From NCBI GenBank assembly GCA_947449575.1, contig CANFRV010000005.1, forward strand, positions 62,001-126,000: a stretch of 64,000 nt of DNA, written 5' to 3'. The DNA is from Flavobacteriales bacterium (GTDB lineage Bacteria; Bacteroidota; Bacteroidia; Flavobacteriales_D; Crocinitomicaceae). The position numbers and the translations under genes are program-made. Within the stretch, counting starts at the first letter, position 1; every line of letters starts with the position of its first letter. Below are positions 17,621 to 25,796 of the stretch, in pieces. A model generated the notes under the pieces. The model saw only the letters and a program-made list of their open reading frames with translations, ran no database searches and was not told where the DNA came from.

Positions 17621-18421
17621 TTATCCCTTAATGAATTTTTCATTCACATTGTCATAGTTAATATAGTAAATCCCCTTAATTAAGTTTTCACAATTAACAG
17701 AGAAACCAACTCCTTTCTTAACAATACTTCCGTAGGCATCGAAAATCTCATACCGAGTTTCGATAGGTTGACCATTTGAAGAGAAATTAATAATGTTCTT
17801 AACTTTTGCAGGACTTTTTGTGACCGTTGCAACATCAGAAATAAATTTGGTTTCACTAGAAGCTCTTTTTACGCCTGAATGATCTTGTTGAATAACACGA
17901 ATTTTGTTCTCCCCTGAATGCGGAGTTACTTGAAATTCATATGCATTTGTTCCAACATTTCCTTTCCCTCCTACTTCACCAATATTTACCCATTTATTCC
18001 ATCTGTATTGCTCTATAATATAAGGCAATTTTCCATGTTCATCCGTTGTTTTCCAACTCAACAAACCCGTTTTTGAAATTGAAATGGAGCTAATATTAAA
18101 AGTACTTCTTGGTAATAATACTTCAGGGTTCAATATTTTTGGCTTACAACCATCATTATGTTCAATAACAATAAAGACCGGTTCACCTATTGCGATATTA
18201 AAAATAGAAAAATCAATCTCAAAAGCTCCCATGCTAGTTCCTCCAGGCATGATATCACCATTGACAGTTACTTTTGTAGCGCAATAACCAAAACCATCAT
18301 CATCCATTGGATTTTGAACATACAAATTTTTACCTTGGTAACTACCTTCAATTGATAGAGAAGTAGCCTGCGAAAAAGCACTTATCAAGTTAAAAATCAA
18401 TAAAGTAAGAATAAGTTTCAT
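17621..18421 (-). CDS. Secreted protein with type A T9SS sorting tail
   Basis: 266 residues. It has a signal peptide (MKLILTLLIFNLISAFSQA), a middle part of beta-strand character with two Cys (GYCATKVTV and NDGCKPKI), an FnIII-like segment (about 105-190) and a C-terminus YEIFDAYGSIVKKG then GIYYINYDNVNEKFIKG. That end matches the pattern of type A (por secretion) sorting domains, which are cut off after export. The function of the mature part is unknown. A TATATTTG -7 box lies at 18487-18480. It is followed by a strong terminator, so it is a single-gene unit. Confidence 0.82.
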   Translation of the reverse strand: MKLILTLLIFNLISAFSQATSLSIEGSYQGKNLYVQNPMDDDGFGYCATKVTVNGDIMPGGTSMGAFEIDFSIFNIAIGEPVFIVIEHNDGCKPKILNPEVLLPRSTFNISSISISKTGLLSWKTTDEHGKLPYIIEQYRWNKWVNIGEVGGKGNVGTNAYEFQVTPHSGENKIRVIQQDHSGVKRASSETKFISDVATVTKSPAKVKNIINFSSNGQPIETRYEIFDAYGSIVKKGVGFSVNCENLIKGIYYINYDNVNEKFIKG

Positions 18422-18721
18422 CTATACCTAGTATATTATTTACCAATAAGCGCATTGAAAAACTACGCTTTAATGTTAGCAAATATAGTATTTTTTTAAT
18501 TAATCTACTATGCCAAAAAAAAAAGATAGAAAAATAATTTCCATTTTCACTTTACATGTAACTAAAAAAACGGCTTTTTTGCTTGTTACTCAAATTGAAA
18601 TTATCAAGATTATGGATCTTGAAAAGTGGAGAAAGCTCCTTTTTTAAATAGCTTTTTTAGTGCAAAAATGTTTAAGTTAGCAGATTATTCTTAAACTTGT
18701 GCGCTCATAACATTGATCCAA
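18422..18721. other. Divergent intergenic region
   Basis: 300 bases between the T9SS cargo gene and the peptide-binding lipoprotein. It holds the -7 box TATATTTG of the cargo gene (18487-18480), A/T runs and a weak GGAG/CTCC hairpin followed by T (about 18628-18645). I see no gene. Confidence 0.45.
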
Positions 18722-20464
18722 ATGAAATTTTTATCGTGTTTTATAGTATTAATAATAGCATTATACTCCTGTAATAGTGGAAAAAAGCCACTTTTTGAAT
18801 TTGCGGGAGGATCAATTCATATTGCTTTAGACAATGAACCTGCGACCTTTATTTCAAGAAATGTGGATGATATTTACTCGGCAGATGTTTTAAGTCAAGT
18901 AATGGAATGTTTAGTTTCTTTAGATCCAAAAGACCTAAGCGTTGTTCCTAAAATTGCAAAATCGTGGACAATTAGTTCAGATGGTTTAACCTACGAATTT
19001 TTAATAAGAAAAGATGTTCTTTTCCATCCTCATGAGGTTTTTACATCGAATGAAGAACGAAAATTGACCGTTGAAGATGTAAAAAAGACGATTGAATTAA
19101 TCTGTTCGAAAGGCGAAACAGGAGCGGCAGGAACTGCTTATGCGTTTGTTTTTGAGCAATATTTAGAAGGAGCAAAAGCTTTTTTTGAAAATAAAACAGA
19201 TCATATCAGTGGTCTAACAGTGAAGGGCGATAAAGTTATTTTTAAATTAACTGAAAAAGATAATAATTTCTTGTGTAAGTTGTCAAATATTTCTTGTGCT
19301 ATTAATTCTAGGAAAATCCAAGAAGCAAATCTGGAACAAGAAATGATTGGTACAGGTCCCTTTAAATTTCGAGAATATAAAAAGGGTTCTACGAATTCCA
19401 TTGTATTAATTAAAAATGAGGATTATTATTTGACCGATGAAAAAGGATTTGCTCTACCCTACTTAGATAGTGTTATTTATGTTTTAGAAAGTAGAAAATT
19501 AGAGCAGCTAAGTCTTTTTGAAAAGAAAAAATTAGATTTAATCTGCGGTCTACCTGCGAGTAGAATTACAAAAATGTTAGAGGGACGAATTTCTGATTTT
19601 AATTCATCTCCACCGATCCTGATATTGCAAAATAATCCTATTTTAACTACCAATTATTATTTTTTCAACATGCAGGATAAACGCTTTAAAAACGTAAAAG
19701 TTCGGCAAGCATTTAATTTCGCTATTGATAGAGAAAAAATAGGAACGGAGGTGTTAAGAAATCAATATTCTGAATTAGGGTATTATGGTATTGTACCTCC
19801 TATTAAAAACACATTGAGAGGCTATGATTTTGAAGGGGTAAAATCTGTTTCCTATTCCTTTAATCCTGAAAAAGCAAAAAAATTATTAGCTGAAGCGGGA
19901 TATCCTGGCGGTGCGGGTTTTGGATCTATTAATCTCCGTTTTAATATTAGTGATATCAACTCTGGTGTGGCTGAAGAGTTTGCTATTCAGATATATTCTG
20001 TTTTAGGAATTAACGTCAATATAGATGGTTCAACATTTGATCAATTGCAAAAAGATATTGATTCAGGTAAAGGAGAATTATTCAGAATAGGTTGGGTGGC
20101 AGATTATCCTAGTCCTGAAACTTTTCTTTTTAATTTTTATGCTAAATCAGTATTGTTGAAAAAGTCAACCGCTTTTACTTTTAACATGTCAAAATATAAT
20201 AATCCTGAATTTGACAAACTATTTGAATTAGCTAAAAGATCAAATAAACTTTCAGATCAAATGAATTATTTTTCACAAGCGGAAAAAGTACTAATGGTTG
20301 ACCCTCCAATTATCCCTCTTTGGTACAAAGGAGATTATGAAATTGTACATTCTGAGGTTAGAAACCTTCATTTTAATGCATTGAATCAACTAGTTTTCAC
20401 TAAAGTGTATAAAAAACCTTGGACAAAAGAGGAATATCTTGAAAAAATGAAACATAAAAAATAA
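18722..20464 (+). CDS. Peptide-type ABC transporter substrate-binding lipoprotein
   Basis: 580-residue SBP_bac_5 (DppA/OppA-like) protein. It starts MKFLSCFIVLIIALYSCNSG, a lipoprotein signal with lipobox LYSC. Family landmarks are IAKSWTISSDGLTYEFLIRK, VKVRQAFNFAIDREKIG, and DPPIIPLWYKGDYEIV near the end. I use the ATG at 18722; a TTG nine bases earlier is weaker. Such proteins bind oligopeptides, but no permease or ATPase gene is present here. The next gene, 60 bases on, is a TonB-dependent receptor, which suggests joint use in outer-membrane peptide uptake (inference). Confidence 0.9.
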   Translation: MKFLSCFIVLIIALYSCNSGKKPLFEFAGGSIHIALDNEPATFISRNVDDIYSADVLSQVMECLVSLDPKDLSVVPKIAKSWTISSDGLTYEFLIRKDVLFHPHEVFTSNEERKLTVEDVKKTIELICSKGETGAAGTAYAFVFEQYLEGAKAFFENKTDHISGLTVKGDKVIFKLTEKDNNFLCKLSNISCAINSRKIQEANLEQEMIGTGPFKFREYKKGSTNSIVLIKNEDYYLTDEKGFALPYLDSVIYVLESRKLEQLSLFEKKKLDLICGLPASRITKMLEGRISDFNSSPPILILQNNPILTTNYYFFNMQDKRFKNVKVRQAFNFAIDREKIGTEVLRNQYSELGYYGIVPPIKNTLRGYDFEGVKSVSYSFNPEKAKKLLAEAGYPGGAGFGSINLRFNISDINSGVAEEFAIQIYSVLGINVNIDGSTFDQLQKDIDSGKGELFRIGWVADYPSPETFLFNFYAKSVLLKKSTAFTFNMSKYNNPEFDKLFELAKRSNKLSDQMNYFSQAEKVLMVDPPIIPLWYKGDYEIVHSEVRNLHFNALNQLVFTKVYKKPWTKEEYLEKMKHKK

Positions 20465-20524
20465 TGTTTCAAGCTCGAGTTTCTTTTACCATTTAAGTCA
20501 AACAAATAATCTATTTTAACTACT

Positions 20525-22951
20525 ATGAAACATTTATTATTTATAATTGCTGCCATTGTGTCTTTATCCGTATTTGCACAACCAGCTCAAAACGTGAGAG
20601 GAAAGGTGTTCGATAGTGAAACTAATTTCCAGCTTTTTAATGTAAAAGTAGAAATAATTGGAAATGACTCCGTTACAAAATACCGAGCGGTAACAGATAC
20701 GGAAGGATTGTTTGAATTAAAAAATATTCCGGTAGGCAAGTATTCTTTGACTACTAGATTAGAAATGTATGATTTTAAATCTACTTCAATTATTGTCAAT
20801 TCTGGAAAAGAAACCGTGATTCAAATTCCACTAAATGAAAGTTTTACTCAAAAAGAAGAGGTGGTTGTCGTGGGCCGAAGAAAAAATGAAGTTCTAAACG
20901 AAATGGCTTTAATTTCTGCTCAAAAGTTTAGTGTTGAAGAAACAAATAGATATGCTGGTTCTCGCTTTGATCCCGCAAGAATGGCTTCAAATTTTGCGGG
21001 TGTTCAAGGGGCGGATGATTCAAGAAATGATATCGTTATACGAGGAAATTCCCCTTTAGGTGTCGTTTGGAAAGTGGAAGGAATTGATATTCCAAACCCA
21101 TCTCACTTTGCTATTTCTGGAAGCACTGGAGGCCCGGTTTCAATCATTAACAATAAAATATTGGGCAATTCTGATTTTTTTATGAGTGCGTTTCCTGCTC
21201 AATATGGAAATAGTACATCTGGTGTCTTTGACTTAAAATTGAGAAATGGAAATAGTAATACACACGAATTTACAGGCCAATTCGGATTATTAGGAACTGA
21301 ATTTATGGCTGAAGGTCCATTGAGTAAGTCGAAAAAGTCAAGTTATTTGATCATGGGTCGTTATTCAACATTGAGTTTATTTCAAAAAATGAACATAAGT
21401 ATTGGCACAGATGCTGTTCCTGCTTATGGCGATCTTTCTTTCAAGTTTAATTGGCAACTTAAAAAAGGTGGGACGCTTTCTCTTTTTGCAATTAGCGGAA
21501 AAAGTCAAATTGATATTAAAATTTCTGAGCAAAAAAAATATTCTTCTGAGTTTTATGGCCAAGGAGATAGGGATCAATATTTTGGAACGTCAATGGGTGT
21601 GACTGGATTAGTTTATAAAAAAACATTGAATGAAAAAACATTTATCACATCGACAATTGCAATGAGTTTTGACGAGCAGCACTCACACCATGTTTCTCTC
21701 GTTCGCCACATTAATGCAGACTCAACTATTACTGTTGATGCTTTTAATCCACTGATGGGCTATTACTTTAGAACTACAAAAGCTTCCGGATATGTGGGTG
21801 TCAATCATAAAATCACTAAAAAACATTTACTTCGAGTAGGAATAAATTTGGAGGGATATTATTTCAATCAATTGGATTCTGTGAGAGTTATCGATAGCAA
21901 AGATCCTAATTACAATACCTTTATTAATCGTTGGAATTATAAGGGTACAGCGATGCTTATTCAACCATTTGTCCAATGGAAATGGCGGGTTACGGAAAAC
22001 ATGGATTTAACAGCTGGTGTTCATAGTCAGTATTTTACATTGAGTAATAGTATTAGTATTGTTGAACCTCGTTTGGGTTGGAGATTAAAATTGAATAAAG
22101 ATCAATCCGTTTTTGCAGGTGCTGGTTTACATAGTCAAACTCAGCCAATGTATACCTATACATATCATTTTCCAGGAAAGACAGATTTACACAATAAAAA
22201 CATGGATTTTACAAGAAGTGTTCATACAGGTATTGGGTATGAAAAAGCGTTTAAAAATAAATTAAATATTCGTACGGAAGTATATTATCAGTACGTATAT
22301 AATATTCCTGTCACTGTTCTTTCCTCTTCATTTTCATTGATTAATATGGGAAGTGGTTTCGCGCGATTTTTCCCAGAGCAATTGCAAAACACAGGGACAG
22401 GAACCAACAAAGGCATAGAATTAACCATCCAAAAATATTTTGATAAGTCATTTTATTTTATGTTTTCAGGAACATTGTATGACTCGAAATATAAAGGAAG
22501 TGATGGCATTGAAAGAAACACCTCTTTTAATGGTCACTATATTTCTAATTTCTTAGCAGGAAAAGAGTTTAAAATAAATAGCAAACAATCCTTCTCTTTA
22601 GGCTTAAAAATTACCTATGCAGGCGGTAAAAGGTACGGATATGTTGATACTGCTGCCTCAAAAACCCTTCAAGAAATAATTTACAGAGATTCTGCGTTTA
22701 ACGAACTGCAATTTAGAGACTATTTTAGAATGGATTTAAAGGTGAATTGGAAATTCAATGCAAGCAAAGCAACGCATGAGATCGGAATTGATTTACTGAA
22801 TATTTTTAACACAAGAAACCTTTTAGGATTAACGTATGCTCCTAATCTTGCCAACCCAAATGCGGTTCCAATTGCTGAAAAATCGCAATTAGGATTTTTA
22901 CCTCTGTTTTACTATAAAATAGATTTTAAGGTGAAAAATAAAACAGAATAG
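20525..22951 (+). CDS. TonB-dependent outer-membrane receptor with carboxypeptidase-regulatory-like domain
   Basis: 808 residues. Signal peptide MKHLLFIIAAIVSLSVFAQ; a CarboxypepD_reg-like beta-sandwich at about 24-110 (VRGKVFDSETNFQLFNVKVE, GLFELKNIPVGKYSL); a plug domain at about 125-240 (RNDIVIRGNSPLGVVWKVEG, IDIPNP); then a 22-strand-type beta-barrel ending in aromatic LFYYKIDFKVK. No SusD partner follows, so this is not a polysaccharide SusC/D pair. The ligand is unknown; the preceding peptide-binding lipoprotein hints at peptides. Both genes face the same way with a 60-base gap. Confidence 0.93.
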   Translation: MKHLLFIIAAIVSLSVFAQPAQNVRGKVFDSETNFQLFNVKVEIIGNDSVTKYRAVTDTEGLFELKNIPVGKYSLTTRLEMYDFKSTSIIVNSGKETVIQIPLNESFTQKEEVVVVGRRKNEVLNEMALISAQKFSVEETNRYAGSRFDPARMASNFAGVQGADDSRNDIVIRGNSPLGVVWKVEGIDIPNPSHFAISGSTGGPVSIINNKILGNSDFFMSAFPAQYGNSTSGVFDLKLRNGNSNTHEFTGQFGLLGTEFMAEGPLSKSKKSSYLIMGRYSTLSLFQKMNISIGTDAVPAYGDLSFKFNWQLKKGGTLSLFAISGKSQIDIKISEQKKYSSEFYGQGDRDQYFGTSMGVTGLVYKKTLNEKTFITSTIAMSFDEQHSHHVSLVRHINADSTITVDAFNPLMGYYFRTTKASGYVGVNHKITKKHLLRVGINLEGYYFNQLDSVRVIDSKDPNYNTFINRWNYKGTAMLIQPFVQWKWRVTENMDLTAGVHSQYFTLSNSISIVEPRLGWRLKLNKDQSVFAGAGLHSQTQPMYTYTYHFPGKTDLHNKNMDFTRSVHTGIGYEKAFKNKLNIRTEVYYQYVYNIPVTVLSSSFSLINMGSGFARFFPEQLQNTGTGTNKGIELTIQKYFDKSFYFMFSGTLYDSKYKGSDGIERNTSFNGHYISNFLAGKEFKINSKQSFSLGLKITYAGGKRYGYVDTAASKTLQEIIYRDSAFNELQFRDYFRMDLKVNWKFNASKATHEIGIDLLNIFNTRNLLGLTYAPNLANPNAVPIAEKSQLGFLPLFYYKIDFKVKNKTE

Positions 22952-23034
22952 AAAATATACTATTCAAATTTTTCCTTCGTTTTACTTTAATTATTTACAT
23001 CAATTGATGTCAAGTAGTAAACGGTGACATTCTT

Positions 23035-23050
23035 TTGGCACATACTTTGA
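23035..23050 (+). promoter_or_regulatory. Sigma-54-like promoter upstream of the DUF3108 gene
   Basis: TTGGCAC (23035-23041) and TTTGA (23046-23050) place GG and GA exactly ten bases apart, as in -24/-12 promoters (consensus TGGCAC-N5-TTGC); the last position is A instead of C. It is 28 bases before the ATG. No sigma-54 activator gene lies in the window. Confidence 0.5.
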
Positions 23051-23077
23051 TTTAAGGACTAATCAAAATTAGAAAAG

Positions 23078-23881
23078 ATGAAAAAAGTGATTTATTTAAT
23101 AGGATTAGTCGGGCTCTTTATAAGCATGACGAGTAGTACGATAATAAGTTATCCGACCGTTACAAACAGAGCATTTCAAGTAGGGGAAAAATTACGTTAT
23201 CGAATTTCTTATGGATTTGTTGATGCTGGTGAAGCCATTTTAGAAGTTAATTCTACAACAAAAAAAGGACAAAATAGAGAATTATTTCATGTAAAAGGGA
23301 CTGGTCGCACGTTGGGAGGTTTCAATTCTTTTTTTAAAGTAGAAGACACCTATGAAAGTTACATTGACAAAAAAGGCGTTTTTCCTTGGTATTTTGTGAG
23401 AAGAGTAAATGAAGGAGGATATAAAATTAATCAAGACTACACTTTTCTGCAAGACAAGAATAAAGTAAATGTTGGAGGGAAAAAAGAATTTCAAACAACA
23501 GTAGGAATACAGGATATGATTTCTGCTTTCTACTATGCTCGAACATTGAATTATAAAACAATGAAGAAAAATGACACTTTTCAATTTAAATGCTTTATGG
23601 ACAATGAAATTTTCTTGTTAAAAGTTAAATACGTTGGAGATGAAGAAATTACAATTCGAAAAGGGAAATTTAAATGCCATAAATTTGTTCCTGTAATTCA
23701 AACGGGAAGATTATTTAAAAATGAAAGCGATGTCAGTTTTTGGGTAACAAATGATGAAAATAGAATTCCAATTCTAGTAAAAGCAAAAATTCCCGTCGGA
23801 TCAATTAAAATGCATCTCGTTGAATGGTCTGGATTAAAAAATAAATTAAGCAGTAAAATTGAAGGCACTACAAAAAAATAA
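23078..23881 (+). CDS. DUF3108 envelope protein
   Basis: 267-residue exported protein with signal sequence (MKKVIYLIGLVGLFISMTSS). It matches the DUF3108 pattern: FQVGEKLRYRISYGFVDAGE at the start of the mature part, then GGFNSFFKVEDTYESYID, and NRIPILVKAKIPVGSIKMHL near the end. The family is periplasmic or outer-membrane associated and has no settled function in Bacteroidota. It is preceded by a sigma-54-like promoter and followed by a bidirectional terminator, so it is probably a single-gene unit. Confidence 0.88.
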   Translation: MKKVIYLIGLVGLFISMTSSTIISYPTVTNRAFQVGEKLRYRISYGFVDAGEAILEVNSTTKKGQNRELFHVKGTGRTLGGFNSFFKVEDTYESYIDKKGVFPWYFVRRVNEGGYKINQDYTFLQDKNKVNVGGKKEFQTTVGIQDMISAFYYARTLNYKTMKKNDTFQFKCFMDNEIFLLKVKYVGDEEITIRKGKFKCHKFVPVIQTGRLFKNESDVSFWVTNDENRIPILVKAKIPVGSIKMHLVEWSGLKNKLSSKIEGTTKK

Positions 23882-23895
23882 AGGGCTGAAATAAC

Positions 23896-23923
23896 AAAAG
23901 GCTGAAGTAAGATTCAGCCTTTT
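23896..23923. terminator. Bidirectional intrinsic terminator
   Basis: Perfect 11-bp stem AAAAGGCTGAA (23896-23906) with TTCAGCCTTTT (23913-23923), 6-nt loop. A-rich left arm and T-rich right arm let it serve the convergent DUF3108 gene and the metF-linked gene. Confidence 0.85.
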
Positions 23924-23938
23924 GTATGTAATTTTATA

Positions 23939-24478
23939 TTATTTTTTTTGCCACTTGTTCACTTTCTTCGTTAGCTTTTTCTTCAGTCTTTTCAATACGT
24001 CTTCTCGAGAACTAATATTACCGAATTTAATAATATCTGTACCCATAAATTGTCCTTCGCGGTAAAACGTGAACTCAAACGTAATCGTCACCAAATCATC
24101 TCGGTAAATTGAAAACAAATGCCCTGTCTTTAATGCTAAATCTAAATTATCGCTGTTTTCTGCTAATTTAAATCGCTTGTCATATCCTCTAACAGAGACA
24201 GTCATATAAGTATCAATTCCTTTAGAAGTAATTATTTTTTGCACAGAATCATTTGTCAACATTTTAATATCGCCTCCAATTTTTAACACGTTTAAAGAAG
24301 GAATAGCTTTTATACCTGCATTCGTAAAAATTTCCGTGATAGCGATTTCTATTGAATAGCGGTCATCTGGTTTTTCCAATTGACCAATGATTATTGCATT
24401 TTTCAATTTAATTGTCCCTCTTTGAGAAAATGAAATGAAACTTGAAAAACTGATTAAAATTAATAGAAGTAACTTCAT
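23939..24478 (-). CDS. Exported protein of unknown function, metF-linked
   Basis: 179 residues with a signal peptide (MKLLLLILISFSSFISFSQ). The mature part is alpha/beta in appearance (AIIIGQLEKPDDRYSIEIAI ... GIDTYMTVSVRGYDKRFK) and ends in a basic helix (KRLKKKLTKKVNKWQKK). I start at the ATG at 24478, one base after the metF stop; the longer frame would overlap the metF 3' end and has no signal sequence at its front. It is therefore very likely co-transcribed with metF, though nothing suggests a role in one-carbon metabolism. I do not recognise a family. Confidence 0.72.
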   Translation of the reverse strand: MKLLLLILISFSSFISFSQRGTIKLKNAIIIGQLEKPDDRYSIEIAITEIFTNAGIKAIPSLNVLKIGGDIKMLTNDSVQKIITSKGIDTYMTVSVRGYDKRFKLAENSDNLDLALKTGHLFSIYRDDLVTITFEFTFYREGQFMGTDIIKFGNISSREDVLKRLKKKLTKKVNKWQKK

Positions 24479-24479
24479 A

Positions 24480-25430
24480 TTAAAATATTTCTTTAGCAAT
24501 GGAGTGAACAGAATAAGAATTTGACATTGTGTAATAGTGTATACAAGGAACTTTTGCAGCGTACAACTCTTTCGATTGCGCAATTCCCCATTCAATTCCA
24601 ACTTGCTCCACTTGCTTATTATCTTTGCATCTCAATAACTCTTTTGAAAGATCCTCGGGATAATCGATGTGGAAAAATTTTGGAAGAAAAGAAATATGGG
24701 TCAATGATTTGATTGGTTTTAATCCTGGGATTATTGGAACCATAATTCCGGCTGCTCTGCATGCTGCAACAAAATCAAAGTATTTTTTATTATCAAAAAA
24801 CATTTGAGTTACAATATATTCTGCTCCAGCATCTACTTTCGCTTTTAGATAATGTAAATCTGTTGAAAGATTCATGGCTTCAAAATGCTTTTCAGGATAT
24901 CCAGCTGTACCAATACAAAAGTCTGTTGGCTCTAATTGAACATCGTCCATAATGTAATTTCCATCATTCATCCCTTTTACTTGATGAATAAGATCCACCG
25001 CAAATTCATGACCATCAGGATGCGCTTTGAAGGTAGATTCTGTTTTGATTGAATCTCCTCTTAAGGCTAAAACATTATCGATTCCTAAAAATTGTAAATC
25101 AATTAAAGCATTCTCTGTTTCTTCACGGCTAAAACCTCCGCAAATAAGGTGAGGTACTGCATCAACATGGTATTTGTTCATAATCGCAGCACAAATCCCC
25201 ACCGTTCCTGGACGTTTTCTTATCGCTATTTTTTCTAATAATCCTCGTTCTCGTTCTTTATAGATGTATTCTTCTCTATGATATGTAACGTTAATAAAAG
25301 GAGGTTTAAATTCCATTAATGGGTCAATTCCATCGTAAATCGATTGTATACTTTTCCCTTTTAAAGGAGGAAGAATTTCTAAAGAGAATAAGGTATTCTT
25401 TCCTTTTGATAAATGATCTGTAATTTTCAT
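24480..25430 (-). CDS. metF: 5,10-methylenetetrahydrofolate reductase
   Basis: Flavoenzyme that reduces 5,10-methylene-THF to 5-methyl-THF for methionine synthesis. The TIM-barrel family is recognised by FSLEILPPLKGKSI near the start, then FINVTYHREEY, DNVLALRGDS, GTAGYPEKH and EYIVTQMFFDNKKYFDFV. 316 residues from the ATG at 25430 is a normal bacterial length; an upstream TTG at 25463 would add 11 poorly fitting residues. Two CAAAGATA blocks (25451-25458 and 25461-25468) read TATCTTTG on this strand and look like tandem -7 boxes. Confidence 0.95.
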   Translation of the reverse strand: MKITDHLSKGKNTLFSLEILPPLKGKSIQSIYDGIDPLMEFKPPFINVTYHREEYIYKERERGLLEKIAIRKRPGTVGICAAIMNKYHVDAVPHLICGGFSREETENALIDLQFLGIDNVLALRGDSIKTESTFKAHPDGHEFAVDLIHQVKGMNDGNYIMDDVQLEPTDFCIGTAGYPEKHFEAMNLSTDLHYLKAKVDAGAEYIVTQMFFDNKKYFDFVAACRAAGIMVPIIPGLKPIKSLTHISFLPKFFHIDYPEDLSKELLRCKDNKQVEQVGIEWGIAQSKELYAAKVPCIHYYTMSNSYSVHSIAKEIF

Positions 25431-25450
25431 TTTTAATTTTCTGTATCGCC

Positions 25451-25468
25451 CAAAGATAGACAAAGATA
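25451..25468 (-). promoter_or_regulatory. Tandem -7 boxes upstream of metF
   Basis: Two TATCTTTG copies on the minus strand, 10 bases apart, both matching TAnnTTTG. They lie 21 and 31 bases before the metF ATG. No clear -33 TTG is seen for either. Confidence 0.4.
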
Positions 25469-25546
25469 TTAGATTATTGTATAATTACTAAACACATTTT
25501 GGATTGAAAGTAACCACCATAAAAAACCTTAAACATAAAAGATTTG

Positions 25547-25746
25547 ATGCAAAAAGAACTGGAGCATTTGCCCGAAATACTCAAATTACTTAACCCTGTT
25601 CAACGATTTAAAATACCAAAACCCGAAACTTTCCCGACCCTCTTCAATGAAGGTTTACAAATAAATACTACAAAGTTGAAAGTATACCATTCAGCGAAAT
25701 TGAGCAGGTAATTTTAAGTTTATTTAACTTTAAAAAATTCTGTTGA
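25547..25746 (+). pseudogene. Frameshifted small reading frame, unrecognised
   Basis: From the ATG at 25547 a frame of 54 codons reads MQKELEHLPEILKLLNPVQR onwards to a TAA at 25709. Near 25665-25690 a second frame takes over with protein-like sequence (YKVESIPFSEIEQVILSLFN) up to a TGA at 25744. The switch suggests one coding stretch broken by a single-base indel, or the remnant of a longer gene. No family is recognised. The remainder of the gap between metF and the GldK-like gene holds only AT-rich sequence. Confidence 0.4.
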
Positions 25747-25796
25747 ATAATAATGTTATTTTTGGTAATGGAACTTAATAATTTAAATAATATCAA

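Noticed and set aside
24480-24601. N-terminal extension of the metF-linked gene into metF
   Set aside because: It would overlap the metF 3' end by 122 bases and bury the signal peptide in the middle of the protein.
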